This document shows, piece after piece, positions 42,850 to 54,969 of a stretch of DNA of 64,000 bases. The position numbers and the translations under genes are program-made. The notes under the pieces were generated by a model. That model was not told the origin of the DNA and ran no database searches. It saw only the letters and a program-made list of their open reading frames with translations. The first letter of the stretch is position 1. Each line of letters opens with the position of its first letter. Source of the DNA: Massospora cicadina. Lineage: Eukaryota; Entomophthoromycota; Entomophthoromycetes; Entomophthorales; Entomophthoraceae. Where the stretch lies: positions 85,078-149,077 of the forward strand of contig JAKSZP010013324.1 in NCBI GenBank assembly GCA_022478985.1, read 5' to 3'.

Positions 42850-44880
42850 GATGGTGTAAAGAGTTAACAATTTGATAACGCTCCGCATCTTCTTGAAGAA
42901 TGTGGGTCATAGCGTTATACAGTTCTTTATATATAGCTTAACCGCCACTGTCATTGCTATGCACACGTCCTCGTTGGTTAAGATATTTGCTCTAATAACA
43001 CATGGGCCTCATTTGTGAACTGCTCTGTGAACTCCACCAGGGAATCATTCATTTCAAACTGTTTTTTAATAAACTCGGCCTTGTGTTGCACCATCTTTGC
43101 CATACATCCAAAAAGAGAGAACACAGTCTCCTTCACCTCTTGATATGTTACAGTACTACTTTTTAGGGTAACGTGACTTGGTCAGCGCTCTCAACATCCA
43201 GAGAAGATAGCAACAGTTTAGCTTTATACTAGTATGATGCTCCTTCCATGGCGAATTTGAACTATATAAATATCTATGCATGTAACATTTGACTGAAAGG
43301 CGGCAACTTCTTGATCTGTACAAAATCACCTGGTTCCATGCTTCAGCTTTGGGGAGCAGACAGGATAGGTTCAGATCGACTTAGGGGAATATCCCCTTGT
43401 GAGTAAGAATAGGGACGCAAGGATGGATGAAAATCTGCCATAGTTGACTGGGAAGAGGCTGGATTGCTGGGAGGGACTACCGCAACCACTGGGGGTACTT
43501 GCTAGCTGAACTTTAGCATTTCTTGCCAGAATTGCCGTTGGCTGCACCCTTACCTTCCTCTCCCCATCCATACAGCAAAAAGGTAGTTTATTATCTGCTT
43601 CAATTTGAATGAATATTAAGGACACCGCTCATTTCTCACCCCTACCTCAGCTCCTTAACTTCTTTCTGTAACTTACAGTAGAATTATCACTCTTTGTCCA
43701 GTTTAAGCTCCATTTCCTGAAGCCATATGATGACATTCTCCAACATGCCCTGCATTCTCGCATTCTGCCATCCAGTGTCATGCACTTGTCAGTTTTCTTC
43801 ATCCACTTGATTGATTAATTTGGTTTGTTAACGCACTAGCTCCTCACTAGACTATCAAAAATTATTCAAAAGCACTCGAATATCAGCGTACTCCATCATC
43901 TAAATAAATGGAAGAGTAATAAATCAGCCCTAAGCCACCTGGCTGGAACTCTCCAACTGATTATTCTAGCCTAGAAAAAGGGCTAAATTATGAGTTTTCC
44001 AAGAAAGAGCTGGTTAAATGGTTGGTCACCCGCTGATTACACCACTCAGCTCAAAGTTGGCTAAATTTGATTTCCTCTGAATTGGCATGATCAGTCATCT
44101 GCCGCTCTAACAGGGTAACCTGGCCCCTCAATCAAGCCAAAGCAGTGTCAAATTCTTCCACCCATTTGGAAATTTCTATCATAAAGCGCTTGGTGTTACT
44201 ATCCAGTATCATAACATCCCGTACTCATTCACCCAAAATCCCACAACAGTCTAACAATTCTCCTATTAATTGGGGCAACTCATTATTTAAGAATGGAACC
44301 AATTTGTCCAAGTGGTGGCAGACATCCATGACACGACTGTCTACATGCACTAGCACCCCTGGATTTCCAAAAAAGAGTGGTATAAGCTTTCAAGTAAGAG
44401 GCAAGTGTCGTTCTGTTGCACTTGGACAAAACATATGACATCGCCAATTTAAATGTTATGTCAAGCCAACACACAGTAGTTGGTGGATCAAAGGTTGAAC
44501 ATATGCAACCAGGTATTCCTCAACTCCCTGGGAGCCAAGCCAGCGAGACAACCCTGTTGTGGTAGCGTTGAGGCAAGAAATATACAATTCATAACATGCT
44601 TCTTGGTCACGTTGATTATAAAATAGACTTAAGACATGTTCATTCACATCTCCTTCATAGAGGCAGTAACCCCGCAAGAGCCATTCCATGATACCCTGCA
44701 GTTGCTGAGGGGTTACATTAGTGGATCTGCCTTGTTGGTCTGATTCCAACGCGGGACAAGCTGCTAACTGCAAGTCCATTCTGGTTTCCTCATCTCCTGG
44801 TTCCATTACCATAAACAGTGCCAGTTCCTTATTAGATGTCACCATCAGCTCATTGGAGTATTGATCGTGAAATCATATTA
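42850..44880 (-). pseudogene. gag: gypsy B Gag
   Basis: The N-terminal frame is open from 44845 to 44456 (MVTSNKELALFMV). It has an acidic start, then a helical segment with RGYCLYEGDVNEHVLSLFYN. It continues after a TGA near 44457 and a frame change into Leu-rich coiled-coil-like sequence (LVPFLNNELPQLIGELLDCC near 44290). The remaining part to 42850 is assigned to Gag by position, between primer-binding site and protease; I cannot see a CCHC knuckle. The N-terminal part is unlike A, C or D, so B belongs to a different gypsy lineage despite the same primer site. Confidence 0.6.
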
Positions 44881-44950
44881 AGTTCTAACTTAAAGAGTAG
44901 GGGCTCGTCATGATGCCCTAGTTGCCGTTGTACTACAGTTGACCAGTGGC

Positions 44951-44969
44951 CCCCTGTAGTGAGCACTAC
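44951..44969 (-). promoter_or_regulatory. primer-binding site of gypsy B
   Basis: The minus strand reads GTAGTGCTCACTACAGGGG directly inside the LTR. This is the shared site with two changes in its first bases. Confidence 0.7.
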
Positions 44970-45461
44970 TGTTAACTTTTGGCAGTATTGGTTAGATCCT
45001 CTAAGAGGTTGCACAGGTATGACACCTATGAGCAGCAAACAAACAATATGAAGGTAACTGATTCTTGGTAAATAATAATTATATATAAATATGAGGCTAT
45101 CGCTCCAACATATATTGCTTTATTATATATATAACTGCAGACTATCTCTTCTAATTCTCTCCTTAGTTCTACTTCCAAAAAATCTCCCTCTCTCATTCTC
45201 TGGCTCAGCTCTTAATCCTCAGTACCCTTAGTCAGCCTTTGACCCTTTCGCTTGGTTAATATTTATCCACTCCAATTTTAGGGATTTGCCTCATCATTGA
45301 GGCACTGGTGGAATTCACACTATTCACCAAAACATTACAACTTGATTGATTCACTTCACATTGACATAATATACCACCCAAATTTGGAGGCTCACATTGA
45401 CTAATAAGATCTAATCCGCTGGATTTATGGTTTATTGTCCAGTCATAAAATTTTTTTAACA
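44970..45461 (-). repeat. 5' LTR of gypsy B
   Basis: Starts TGTTAACTTTTGG and ends TTTTTAACA. It is similar to 38182-38676 over its length, with many small differences. Confidence 0.85.
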
Positions 45462-45574
45462 TCATTACTCCAATTAATATGATTCCGCTGAGAACAGTTC
45501 ACAGATTTTATAACCTTTAAAGTATTTAACAAGAGAACATTCTTTCTACTAGCTAAACTTCTAATTGTCTGACA

Positions 45575-46840
45575 TTACACCCTTCAAGGATGTTGGAGGG
45601 CAAATAGATCATAAGAATCATCCATTTAATCAGTTGATAATAATTACAGAAGTAAGAGAATTGATAGAATATTCATCACCTCTCTTGTAGGCGAAAGCAA
45701 AGGGTCCTTTCCAGATGGACACAAGCTTCTCTCTTCTGGGTTATTTTGATTATGATAATAGAAAATATGAAGAGACTTTAAAAGAGGGTAATAGAGGTCT
45801 GAGATTATTAGCCGCTTAGCCTTCTTTGGTGATCATTTTTGCTAGATTAGTCATAGCATCAGATTATAGTTGTATGATAAGTTGGGCCAACTTCCTCATG
45901 GCCTTACCAGGGTCATCAGTCTAGGCTGGTAAACATCTTTGGAATTAAAGGCAATTATCCCAGTTTCCCTGCCATACAACATGAAAAGAAGACTTTTCAG
46001 TATCTGATGATAACTAATGTGATAGGCCATAAGTGCACTAGGCAAGAACTGATCCTAGTGCAGAGGGTCTGAAGTGGCCATTTATCATAATATGGATACT
46101 AAAGTTCCATTTTCTCTTTCTAATGTACCATTTGTAGAAGGATTATAAAGGCGGAAAAGAGTTGATGGGCTCCCATGGAGGTAGCTAGTATATTGACCAC
46201 TATGGAGGTAAAGTTCTTCCCGTTGTCAAAGAGCAGGACCTGGGGGCAACCATGGCTGGTGAAAATGGAATGGCGGAGGATAGTAGCAGTAGATTTACCA
46301 GTTCTGTGTGTGAGAGCCACTGTTTCTATCCATTTAGTGAAGTGGTCAATTACTACTTGTATGTATCGGTTCCCACTTGTGGTATGGGGAGGGGACCCAC
46401 CAATCTAAACTTATCATGTGGAAGGGCTGCTGAGGGGTAGTAAGTTGATATTTGTATTTAATCTTGAGACTGGATTGCTTTTTTGCAGGTTAAGCAGACA
46501 TTTAGGACTTCAATAATGGAATCCATCATTCCTTCTCAATCTAACTGATCTTTAATCCACTTATAGATTTCTTTACCCCGCCTTGCACAAGGGTAGAATG
46601 AGTCTCCATGATAGCAGGTATTCGTTCTGAGGGCCAGAGATAGGGAAGCCATTGGGTCCCTATCTTTTTGTAAAACTTCCTGCTCTCTATTTTTTGTATT
46701 GTGAGAGTGTCTTGCTAACATTTTCTTAATGGGATCATCTTCATCATCCCAGGCGTCAGGGGTCATAAGGAGATCATGAAACCTCTCAGCTTCACCATTA
46801 TTTAAATAAAGGACAGAAAGCATCTAAATCCATTGATGTT
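45575..46840 (-). pseudogene. pol: gypsy C integrase
   Basis: Minus strand, related to the A integrase. The linker and zinc domain are at 46823-46536 (ERFHDLLMTPDAWDDEDDPI and so on) and end at a TGA (46536-46538), where A has the Trp of YYWDGM. The core follows after frame changes: CLTCKK near 46490, then IDHFTKWIE-like text near 46350 and PQVLLFDNGKNFTS near 46230 (second Asp), then ATSMGAHQLFSA near 46170. The tail near 45870-45800 matches A's EAMTNLAK..TKEGQAANEL, with TAA codons at both Gln positions (45864-45866 and 45817-45819). Confidence 0.75.
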
Positions 46841-47960
46841 CATATGGCGTGTTCCAACTTGGTGTTTGACCTTCATGCCATAATGGAGCTTTAAGGAACA
46901 ACATTCCAGCCTCCTAGTAGAATCCTAAATATCTTGAAGCCATTTCTGGGAGACGTGGTCGTTAACTATGATGAGGGTAGTTTTATACAAAAATAAGCGG
47001 TAGTATTTCATAGCTGGTAAGACAGCAGGCACTCCTTCTCAGTGACGCTGTAGTTGCGTTCAGCCTTTGACAGCACCTTGATGAAGAATGACGCGGGGTG
47101 ATCCACGCCGTTCTCTTCCAATTAGGCTAAGATTACTCCAAAGGCATGATCAGAAGCATTGGTAAAAAAGAAGGAAGGATTTACCATAGTTAGGGTGGCG
47201 TAGGATGGGGCTTGTTTGGAGCAACTTTTAACGTATCAAACGCAGTTTTTTGTTCATCACATCAAGATAAAGGCGTGGTTTTTGCCAACAGGCGAACGAG
47301 GGGCTCACTGAGCTGAGAGAATTTAACGATGAATTGATGGTTGTATCTCTTCATACCAAGAAAGACCTATATAACTCTCAGGATTTATGGCGAAGGCACT
47401 TTGGAATTTGTTCTATCTTATTTTGCAGAGGCTGAATTTCATCTTGTGAAATAATATGTCCAAGAAAATCTAATTTGTTTCTGAAAAATTGCACTTTGAG
47501 GGTTTTAAATTGGTGTTGAATACGCAAAGGCGTTGAGAAAACTTCTTTTAAATAAGCAAGATGCTCGTTGAAAGTTCAGAAAAGAAAGTGATGTCATTGC
47601 GATAGACTATCGCCCAACTTAGCCTAAGATCCCACAAGATGTGATCCATGTCTCATTGGAATGACGTGGGTGCATTGCACAACACTTGGGGCAACCTAGT
47701 GGGCTGAATTAAGCTACACTGCAGATGAGAGAGCATTTCTCCTGATTTTGGGTGGAGAGGCCCATCTTTCAGTATCCGTGGACAAATACATAGCGGAAGA
47801 GAATCTGGAGCCAGAGAGTTGTGCAAGCGCATCATCAATGCAAGAGATGGAATAGCTTCCTTTCTTAGTGAGATTGTTCAATTTTTGGTAGACCATAACT
47901 ACTCAATGACCTCCATTATTTTTTATAATGAGAAATAACGGAGACGCCCAAGGGATTTGT
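46841..47960 (-). pseudogene. pol: gypsy C reverse transcriptase and RNase H
   Basis: The RT is readable near 47896 (KLNNLTKKGSYSISCIDDAL) and 47720 (TRLPQVLCNAPTSFQ, with the Gly of LPQG replaced by Val). The YxDD position near 47610 reads YRND. An RNase H block lies near 47170-47000, parallel to A, but is broken into several frames. The order and spacing follow element A, so C is a diverged sister of A. Confidence 0.7.
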
Positions 47961-48289
47961 GAAAGGACTAGTAACCTAGCTTATAGAAGCTTCTTGACCT
48001 CCATACATATCTGTTGCTCTTTGACCTTTGACTTATGGTAGGGATTAGATCGAATAGGACTGGCATCCCCAACATCAACTGTGTGGCTCCAATCCTTCAT
48101 GTGCCCATAGTCACGGTCAGTCTTAGAGAGATATTAATGTAGACATCTAATAACGAGTGGACTTTTTAAGCTCATCTGAGATTAGTTCATATAAGATATG
48201 AACATAAGGAAAAGCACACAACAGTTTATCAAAGGGTAATTCCATTTCCAACATAGACCCAAGGCAGCAAACTGTTTCTATATCACAAG

Positions 48290-49030
48290 GGGAATGATCA
48301 GACCTTTTCCTATCTCTTGTTTTTTTACATTACAGTCCTGCTTGGAAAGGTCCCCCAGCAGAATATTAATGGGTATCTGGTAGGCAGGATCTAGGATTCC
48401 AGGCAGCACTCAGGGCTCTAGATGACTTACTCCATTAGTACTTGTTATGTGGAATAGGCAGTTCTGGGGAATTTGTAAAGTAATCTCGATGTCAACCACC
48501 CATTGTTCCCCAGACTTTATTACCATCTCCTCTGAGGCGTTAAAAGGAATGGCCACTGAGGCGTCCACTGACTAAGGCAGCCTTTTTGTATTGTGCCTGG
48601 ATGTTGTGTAGTGCAGCAATAGTGCAGATGATAAGTACTTGACCAAGAAGAAGTATTCTTTTTGTTAGGTTCTTTATTAAATAGAACTAAAGGGACCTCC
48701 TAGTTGAGCAGGGATAGATACCCTGTTTCAAGTTAATGATACCATTATATTTGATCATGAACTGCATACCTATGAGCATACCATAAGTGATATTGTCCAA
48801 AGCCACTGCGTGGGCTAATAAGATTATCTTTTTGTAATTAAAAAGGGAAGGTAGTATTAAGCCTCAATGGCGCGAATGTTACTAGGACCTGCGGTTCCAA
48901 ACTCTTGAGTGTAATCCAAGTCAGGCACCAGCTTAATCCTTTTGATAATTTTGATGAGATAACGTTCACCAGGGATTCAGTGTCGAGGGTGGACATGACC
49001 CATACAATATTGATGACTACTTCCACCTGG
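48290..49030 (-). pseudogene. pol: gypsy C aspartic protease region
   Basis: STLDTESLVNVISSKL-like text near 48990-48940 corresponds to A's ILDAGSPVNVISSQL, with DTE where DAG/DTG is expected, so the active site is damaged. The second block, parallel to A's YDMLIGTQFMI, lies near 48790-48730. The linker extends to 48290. Confidence 0.65.
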
Positions 49031-49179
49031 GTTACAGTCCCACTAAAATCAGGGAAAGAACAAAAAACTCCTTAAGATAAAAAACAGAAACAATTTTTAG
49101 GGTTTTCAGGGATTGATATTTAATGGAATTTAGATCATGAATATGCTGAATAGAATGAATCAACAAGGCTAGGAAATGG

Positions 49180-50390
49180 TTCTCATCACTAACAGTGTCA
49201 ATAACCTCAAGGAACCTCAGAACTTAGCTGAGATAGGTGTCTTAAGGTATCACGGCCTTGTTAATTCATTTAGGATTCAGCCAGTACGGCGTTCCTACCT
49301 CCACTGGGGCTCTAAGGACTTATTGTCCTACGTCCTCCTAACCCCCTTCAGATTTGTCCTCTGAGGGTTTGTCTATACAAATCAAAGGAGCGAGAGGAGG
49401 GATATTAAAAACAGACACCTCAGTTTGGTTGGCTAACCCCCTACAATATGCCTTTACAACGGCGCCTTCTTTTTTACAGTGGATGCCCTTAGGGCGCGCA
49501 ACTACCATTTTCTCTGGGGAGAAAGCCTTTCAGCTTCAATGAGCTTGTGTTTGAGCACGTTATTAGCTAGCTTAGGGGTTTCATACTCATAGGTTTGAGT
49601 TATGTCTGTTGTGAGTCACACATAAGGAGAAGGTTTCAGGGAGCGAGTAGGCACAGAAGGGACCAGGGGAGTAACCAGGGCCTTTGCCACTGTCCTACAG
49701 GTAAAAAACTTCAATGGTTCGAGCTTGGGGGCTCACCACAACTCCTTGATTAGTCTCCACTTTATAAAACTCTGTAACATCCAATAAAGCCTCTTTTATT
49801 TCGCAGACCTTCTGGATATTTCGTTTCATAGAGATTATATGCCTATATAAGGAAGGTTGAGAAGCTAACACAGCTAGCATGGCAGAGACGGCGTCATCAA
49901 GAGTGAGCCTGTGAGACATTAACAACGTCTAAGCGGCTAGGTAGAACTAATCAGCAAAAGCAGTAATCATATCTCCTTCATATATGCTAAAGAATAAAGG
50001 ACTGCTTACCCTGCTTAGAATCTGCTTTAAGCCAAATTCAGCGATAAGCGCGTCCTTAACCTCTGCCCAGGTACTCAGAGTGCCCATCTGAGAAACCATC
50101 AACTCCTGGGCTATGCGAGTCAGGAAAGAGAGGATGTGCTTGATTTTTTGTTGGTCAATCGCACCTTTCATGACAGATTTATAGACGTATATAAATGAAG
50201 CAACGCTACGCTCACTGGGGGCGAATTTTTCTTTATAGTGGGGAAGGTTAAAAGGGACAGAAGGGATGGCCTCCTGTGGAGTAGAAGAGGGCACTGTTCA
50301 AGCTTTTAGGGAGGGACAGCACACTGGCTAGTTGCAGTTCAAGAGCAACTAATCTTGTTTCTTTTTTGGTGGAAAGGGTAGGATGGTTAC
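49180..50390 (-). pseudogene. gag: gypsy C Gag
   Basis: The longest open part is 50294-49947: PFNLPHYKEKFAPSERSVAS, then ILSFLTRIAQELMVSQMGTL and STWAEVKDALIAEFG. It matches A and G0 block for block. A TGA-type end at 49947 and a frame change lead to LTLDDAVSAMLAVLASQPSL (49920-49860) and KRNIQKVCEIKEALLDV. The rest, to about 49180, is a Pro/Thr-rich tail without a visible zinc knuckle. Confidence 0.7.
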
Positions 50391-50440
50391 TCACTTGAAT
50401 ACCATCCATTTTATTGATATAAAATTGTGGTGTGCAGGCT

Positions 50441-50459
50441 GCCCCTGTAGTAAAGAACT
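50441..50459 (-). promoter_or_regulatory. degenerate primer-binding site of gypsy C
   Basis: GCCCCTGTAGTAAAGAACT on the plus strand, next to the LTR start at 50463. It is the shared motif with four or five changes. Confidence 0.5.
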
Positions 50460-50462
50460 ACT

Positions 50463-50724
50463 TATTATGACCTAGCTTGGGTATATGCTTACAGGTGCTA
50501 TTGGGACAGGATTTCAACTATACAGCAGTTTCAGGAGTATTAAAACTCGCAGTTTCTGTTTATGATTATATAAGAGGAATAATACACACCACAAGGAGAA
50601 AATACTTTTAGGTCAATAATAAAAGTAAAACTTTGGGATCTGAAAGAAAGAACCTTTATTAACTTTATGAGCTTAATATATTTACACTAATTTGTGCTAA
50701 TAGCAAGATGCAATGTAATCTAAG
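50463..50724 (-). repeat. right LTR of gypsy C, first part
   Basis: It matches 36942-37200 (GTGCTATT..ACA.GATTTCAAC.ATACAGCAGT.TCAGGAGTATTAAAACT). It is interrupted at 50724 by gypsy D and resumes at 57714. Confidence 0.8.
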
Positions 50725-51282
50725 TGTTGGTATTTCAATTGAAATCACTGATTCAGGCGCTACAAAGGCTATAAAACTATTGTTTTATGGCTCTAGTGAA
50801 GATAGACACAAGCGCAACAAAGTTATTAGTTCCTTTGCAATATTTTTTTTAATTGGAAGTACAGAGTTCTGTTAGGGATAGACCAAATTGAGCTATGTGA
50901 GACAAAAATAGCGGTACTTTATTAGTTAGAAATGAGGGATATTTATAGGGGTAGATTTGGTAGTTCTTTGTGAAGATTTTTGTGCTTTACCTGAGGTAAG
51001 ATCTTTCCTAATAGATGACCAATATTGCTGATTATTAATGCTATACTTGTGATGGTCAGATCTGATAAGGTTATTATTAGATAAGATCAACCTTCTTGTG
51101 GGATGTTTTGCCTTTCAGATCGCTTAGTCTCATCCTTCAGAGGCGGCCAATAACTCCAAAGGGTTGATCATTGGTCTATTTGAGAATTGGATATCTTTGA
51201 TGGGGTTTTTACAATCTCATTAGAGTGAGATAACAAATCTCGATCTTGATTATTTTTGGAAATCGCTGTTGAATCCCCAACA
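50725..51282 (-). repeat. 3' LTR of gypsy D
   Basis: Starts TGTTGGTATTTC and ends ATCCCCAACA. The minus strand next to it (51283-51295) is TCTTAAGGGGGCATTG, a polypurine-tract-like primer. Confidence 0.88.
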
Positions 51283-51381
51283 ATGCCCCCTTAAGATCTT
51301 GCCTAGGGGGCACATACTTACAAAGAAACCTACTATGAACTCTATTGATAACATACCAGTATCATTAGCTGCAATGGAGTA

Positions 51382-52560
51382 TTAAATACCCCAACAATAA
51401 ATAATATGGTAAGGGCCAGCCCATAAGGTATCAAGTTTGTGAATCTCTCCTCCAGGTCTATGATGATAGAAGAGTACAAGATCCAAAACTTGGTATTCAG
51501 GCAGCGTAGGTTGAATAGCGTTGGTTCTAGTTCCCTCTTTTAAGGTTGTAGAAGCAGGAGAACTCAAAGCTAAAGCTCGTACTCAGATAATTTATCAGCT
51601 AGTCTCCTCATAGCTAAATCAGTAGCTTGCAGGGTAGCATCCGCAAGTATAGGTTGTAACTTGAGGGTATAATAGGATCCTGACCATAAAGAGCCTTTAA
51701 AGGGAGACATTCCAATTGTACTATGGTAGCTAACCCTATAGGCTAACATTGTATTAGGTAAGTAGAGATTCCATATATTAGGATCGTTGGAGGCCATCTT
51801 TTGAAGAATGAATACAAGGGTACCATTTTCTCATTTGACCGCACCATTAGTAGAAGGATTGTAAGGGGTCTTAAACAACTGATAAGTACCCATTAATTTA
51901 GTAAGCTCAGATACCACCTGAGAAATAAAGTTGGTCCCATTATTTGATAATAGAACTTTTGGGCTACCATGCCGGGTGAAAACTTGCATAAAAAGGAAAG
52001 ATGCAGAGCATTAGCAGTGACCGTAGAAACAGAGACAGCTTCAATACATTTGGTAAAATGGTCTATAGCTAATATAATATAACGATGTCCATAAGTGGCA
52101 GTAGGGAGAGGGCCCACCACATCAATACTCATAGTAGAAAAAGGTTCTTAAGGTCCCACAATTTTGTGTAGATACATCAGATTTCCACCCCATTATTGTT
52201 GGCAAGTGAGACAAGTCTCCAACGCATTGTGTACAGTTTCCAGCATGTTATCCCAGTAACAATGATTTTTCAACCACTGTAAAGTCTTAGCGACAGCTCC
52301 ACGCCCTACAGTTTAATGAGCCTCCTTAATAGTATCAGTCCTCACAGAGGGCCAAATAAAAGGCAACCATTTAGATCCCAACTTCTTGTATAAGGAACCT
52401 TCTTTACCTTGAGTATCTTCAGTTAAGGATTGTAGCTTCGCTATAACGTCCTTAGATTCACGATACCAGAGCTCAGGTCTGCCAATCAGATCATAGATAC
52501 AATCCTCCTCAGCAGAGAATAACGTTAGAATAGGTAATCAAGAAAGTCCATCAGCATTTT
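51382..52560 (-). pseudogene. pol: gypsy D integrase
   Basis: The core is readable at 52132 (MSIDVVGPLPTATYGHRYII) with LAIDHFTKCIEAVSV, giving the first Asp. The second region, FYYQIMGPTLFLRWYL, is frame-shifted. Downstream, the block at 51797 (LYLPNTMLAYRVSYHSTIGM with SPFKGSLWSG) follows the usual ..YNTS.H..TG.SPF..LYG position. The C-terminal block at 51567 (LPEYQVLDLVLFYHHR, KLDTLWAGPYHI) fits the GPY-like tail. The zinc domain near 52330-52200 is poorly legible. Confidence 0.75.
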
Positions 52561-52570
52561 GGTGTATAGC

Positions 52571-53760
52571 TCAAGTGCGATGTTGAATTGTAAAGTCATA
52601 ATTCTGGAACTTTAACGCCCATCTAGATAAGCGCCCCTCAGGATCCTTCATTTGTTGTAACCATTTCAAGGAAACATGATCTGTGACAATGGTTAAATGT
52701 TTGCCATAGAGGTAATGGCAAAAATGCTTTATGGTGATAGGACTGCGAGGCATTCAAGTTGGTAATGCTATAATTGCGTTCTGCCTTGGAAAGGGTTTTA
52801 CTATAATATACGATGAGATCAAGTAAGTTGGTATCATGCTGAGCCAGAATGGCCCCAATAGCAACATCACTGGCATTAGTAAATAGGATAAAGGGTTTGG
52901 AAAAATCAGGATGGGCTAAAATTGGGGCACTAACTAAGGCTTGGAACAAAACATTGAAAGCTTGCTTCAGCAATTCTTCCCATAAGATAATAACTTCCTT
53001 GTGCAATAAGTAAACTAAAGGCTCCACAATCTCAGCAAAATGGGGGATGAATTATCAGTAATAACCAACCATCCCTAAAAAACACTTGAATATTGTGCAA
53101 GCCTTTTGGAAAAGGCATTTCCAAAATAGCTTGTATCTTATTAGATAAGAGTAAAATCCCATTGCAATTAACTTTATGGCCTAAGAATTCCATCTCAGTT
53201 TTGAAAAAAGTACACTTATATGGTTTTAGCTTAAGTGAAGCGTGACACATATGAACAAATACTTCCTTTAAATGAGATGAATGATTTTTAGAAGTGAGAG
53301 AAAACATTAATATCATCTAAGTAAACCAAAACATAGGAAAGTTTTAAACCCCAAATAAGCCATACATGGCTTGTTGAAAAGTAGCAGGGGCATTACAAAG
53401 CCCCTGCGGAATACGAGTAGGCTCAAATAACCCCTCACTAGAGATTAAGGCGCATTTTTGATAGTCTTTCGGAGCCAGGTCAATTTTCCAATAGCCACTC
53501 ACAAGACCATAGCCAAGAAGAATTGTGACCCAGACAATAGTCTCAATGAATCATCAATGCGAGATAGAGGATAAAAATTCTTTTGGGTAACAGCATTGAG
53601 CCAACGATAGTCCATAACCACTCTATGGCCTCCATCTTTTTTTGGATGAGAAGTAGGGAGAAGCCCATGGACATTGAGAAGGCATTAGTAGCCCCACATC
53701 AAGGAGTTGTTTCAATTTGAGACCTGAGCCTCCTCAACTTTAGATTTGCAATAAGGCCGG
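52571..53760 (-). pseudogene. pol: gypsy D reverse transcriptase and RNase H
   Basis: RT pieces: near 53400 a block matching LPQGLCNAP, VLVYLDDINVFSLTSK near 53330-53290 (YLDD intact), then LKLKPYKCTFFKTEMEFLGH near 53230. After a frame change near 53030 comes the RNase H: FILFTNASDVAIGAILAQHD near 52890 (the first Asp reads as Asn) and HLTIVTDHVSLKWLQQMKDP near 52700, then YDFTIQHR. Stops and shifts occur at roughly 53280, 53030 and 52760. Confidence 0.8.
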
Positions 53761-54049
53761 GCTCAAATAGGGGGAGTATCCTCAGTTTTTCACCTGAAGC
53801 TGCACATCTTTCATTAGCCCAAAATTTCTGGGACCCTTAGGGATACATCTGCATACTATTCAAACAGAGACTCGGCTTCATGCTGTTGTTATGGAGTGAG
53901 TGAGTCTCCAAATTTGACGTCAACTCTAGCAATGATATGTGGTTTTTCCAACCCAAAATCACGTAAATCCCCACATCCAGAGATGGATATAATTTCAGTT
54001 ACAGGAGTAGGCCACACATAAGCGATAAGGTATATCAATTCAATTGTAT

Positions 54050-54740
54050 AGTTGAGAGGTGAAATTAGCTAGTATAACTAGAACATTCTCATCATAAGCG
54101 GGATTAAGGATACCAGGGCAGGTTAAGGCCTCCAAATGAGAGGGATTTCTGTTACTGGAAGTCTATAATAAATGATCAGCGGGTACAAATACTTGTACTC
54201 TAGTATCAATTATGACTTGAGCTTTTGGAGAAATAGTAATTGGATTGTTAAATTATAAAGGCATCCCTTCAGAGGCACAAGCTGACTGAGGCAGAAGAAT
54301 AGTCCTTGGTCCCCAAATTTGGTACTCTATACGAGAGATAGAAGTAAGATACTCCAATAAGCAAACGCATCATTTGAGTTTGCCTTTGCTATTGGGAAAT
54401 CTTGTAAAATTAAAGGTACATGGTACCCAATTAAAGAAAGGTAATTGACCTTAATACTGATTATCGCATCAAAATCAATGAGAAGTTTGGTTCCCAAGAG
54501 AATGTCATAGCAGTTATTATCCAACACTACTGCAAGGGCTAAAACAAACAACTTTCCAAATTGCATTGGAAGGGAAGAATAAGCTCCTATAGATTTAGTG
54601 TATGAAGGACAAGCAGTTTTATAGTATTGAGAATGGTTTAAGTTCAGCGCCACTTTGACTTTTTTCATAAGTCTGGATGAGATCACATTTATGGGTGATC
54701 CCATATTGATGATAGCCAAAACTTTCACCTTATGCACTAT
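54050..54740 (-). pseudogene. pol: gypsy D aspartic protease
   Basis: Open from 54737: KVLAIINMGSPINVISSRLM aligns with A's VMAILDAGSPVNVISSQLM, but the catalytic Asp reads Asn and DAG reads NMG, so it is inactive. The second block VLDNNCYDILLGTKLLIDFD near 54510 matches A's YDMLIGT. A stop at 54327 is followed by a degraded linker. Confidence 0.72.
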
Positions 54741-54969
54741 GATTTACACCAGGCTCACATCAGTGCCAAAGTGTGGGATTTAAAATACTGAGGGACTAAA
54801 TGGTCAAATTGAATTAAAAGAAGAAACAGAAGCGTAAGAAGAAATAGTATCTTTGTTGGATAATTCATCAGGGATATTAAGTTCACCAAGAGCGGCTATC
54901 ACATAACAGTCTTTAGGAGTGTTAAAAGATTTCGATTGAGGCACAGGAGGTAGGTCAGCAGAGGGAGCC

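Larger units (their letters stand above)
38182..45461 (-). mobile_element. Ty3/gypsy element B, inserted in the left LTR of C
   Basis: A 7.3-kb minus-strand element with LTRs 38182-38676 and 44970-45461. Flanks CCATT (38177-38181) and TCATT (45462-45466) fit a 5-bp target duplication with one change. Removing it rejoins the LTR of C (..AACCATT-ACTCCA.TTAATA.GATTC..), as seen in the other LTR copy at about 58120. The internal region has gag, protease, RT, RNase H and integrase in gypsy order, all degraded. Its LTR family is also that of element E. Confidence 0.85.
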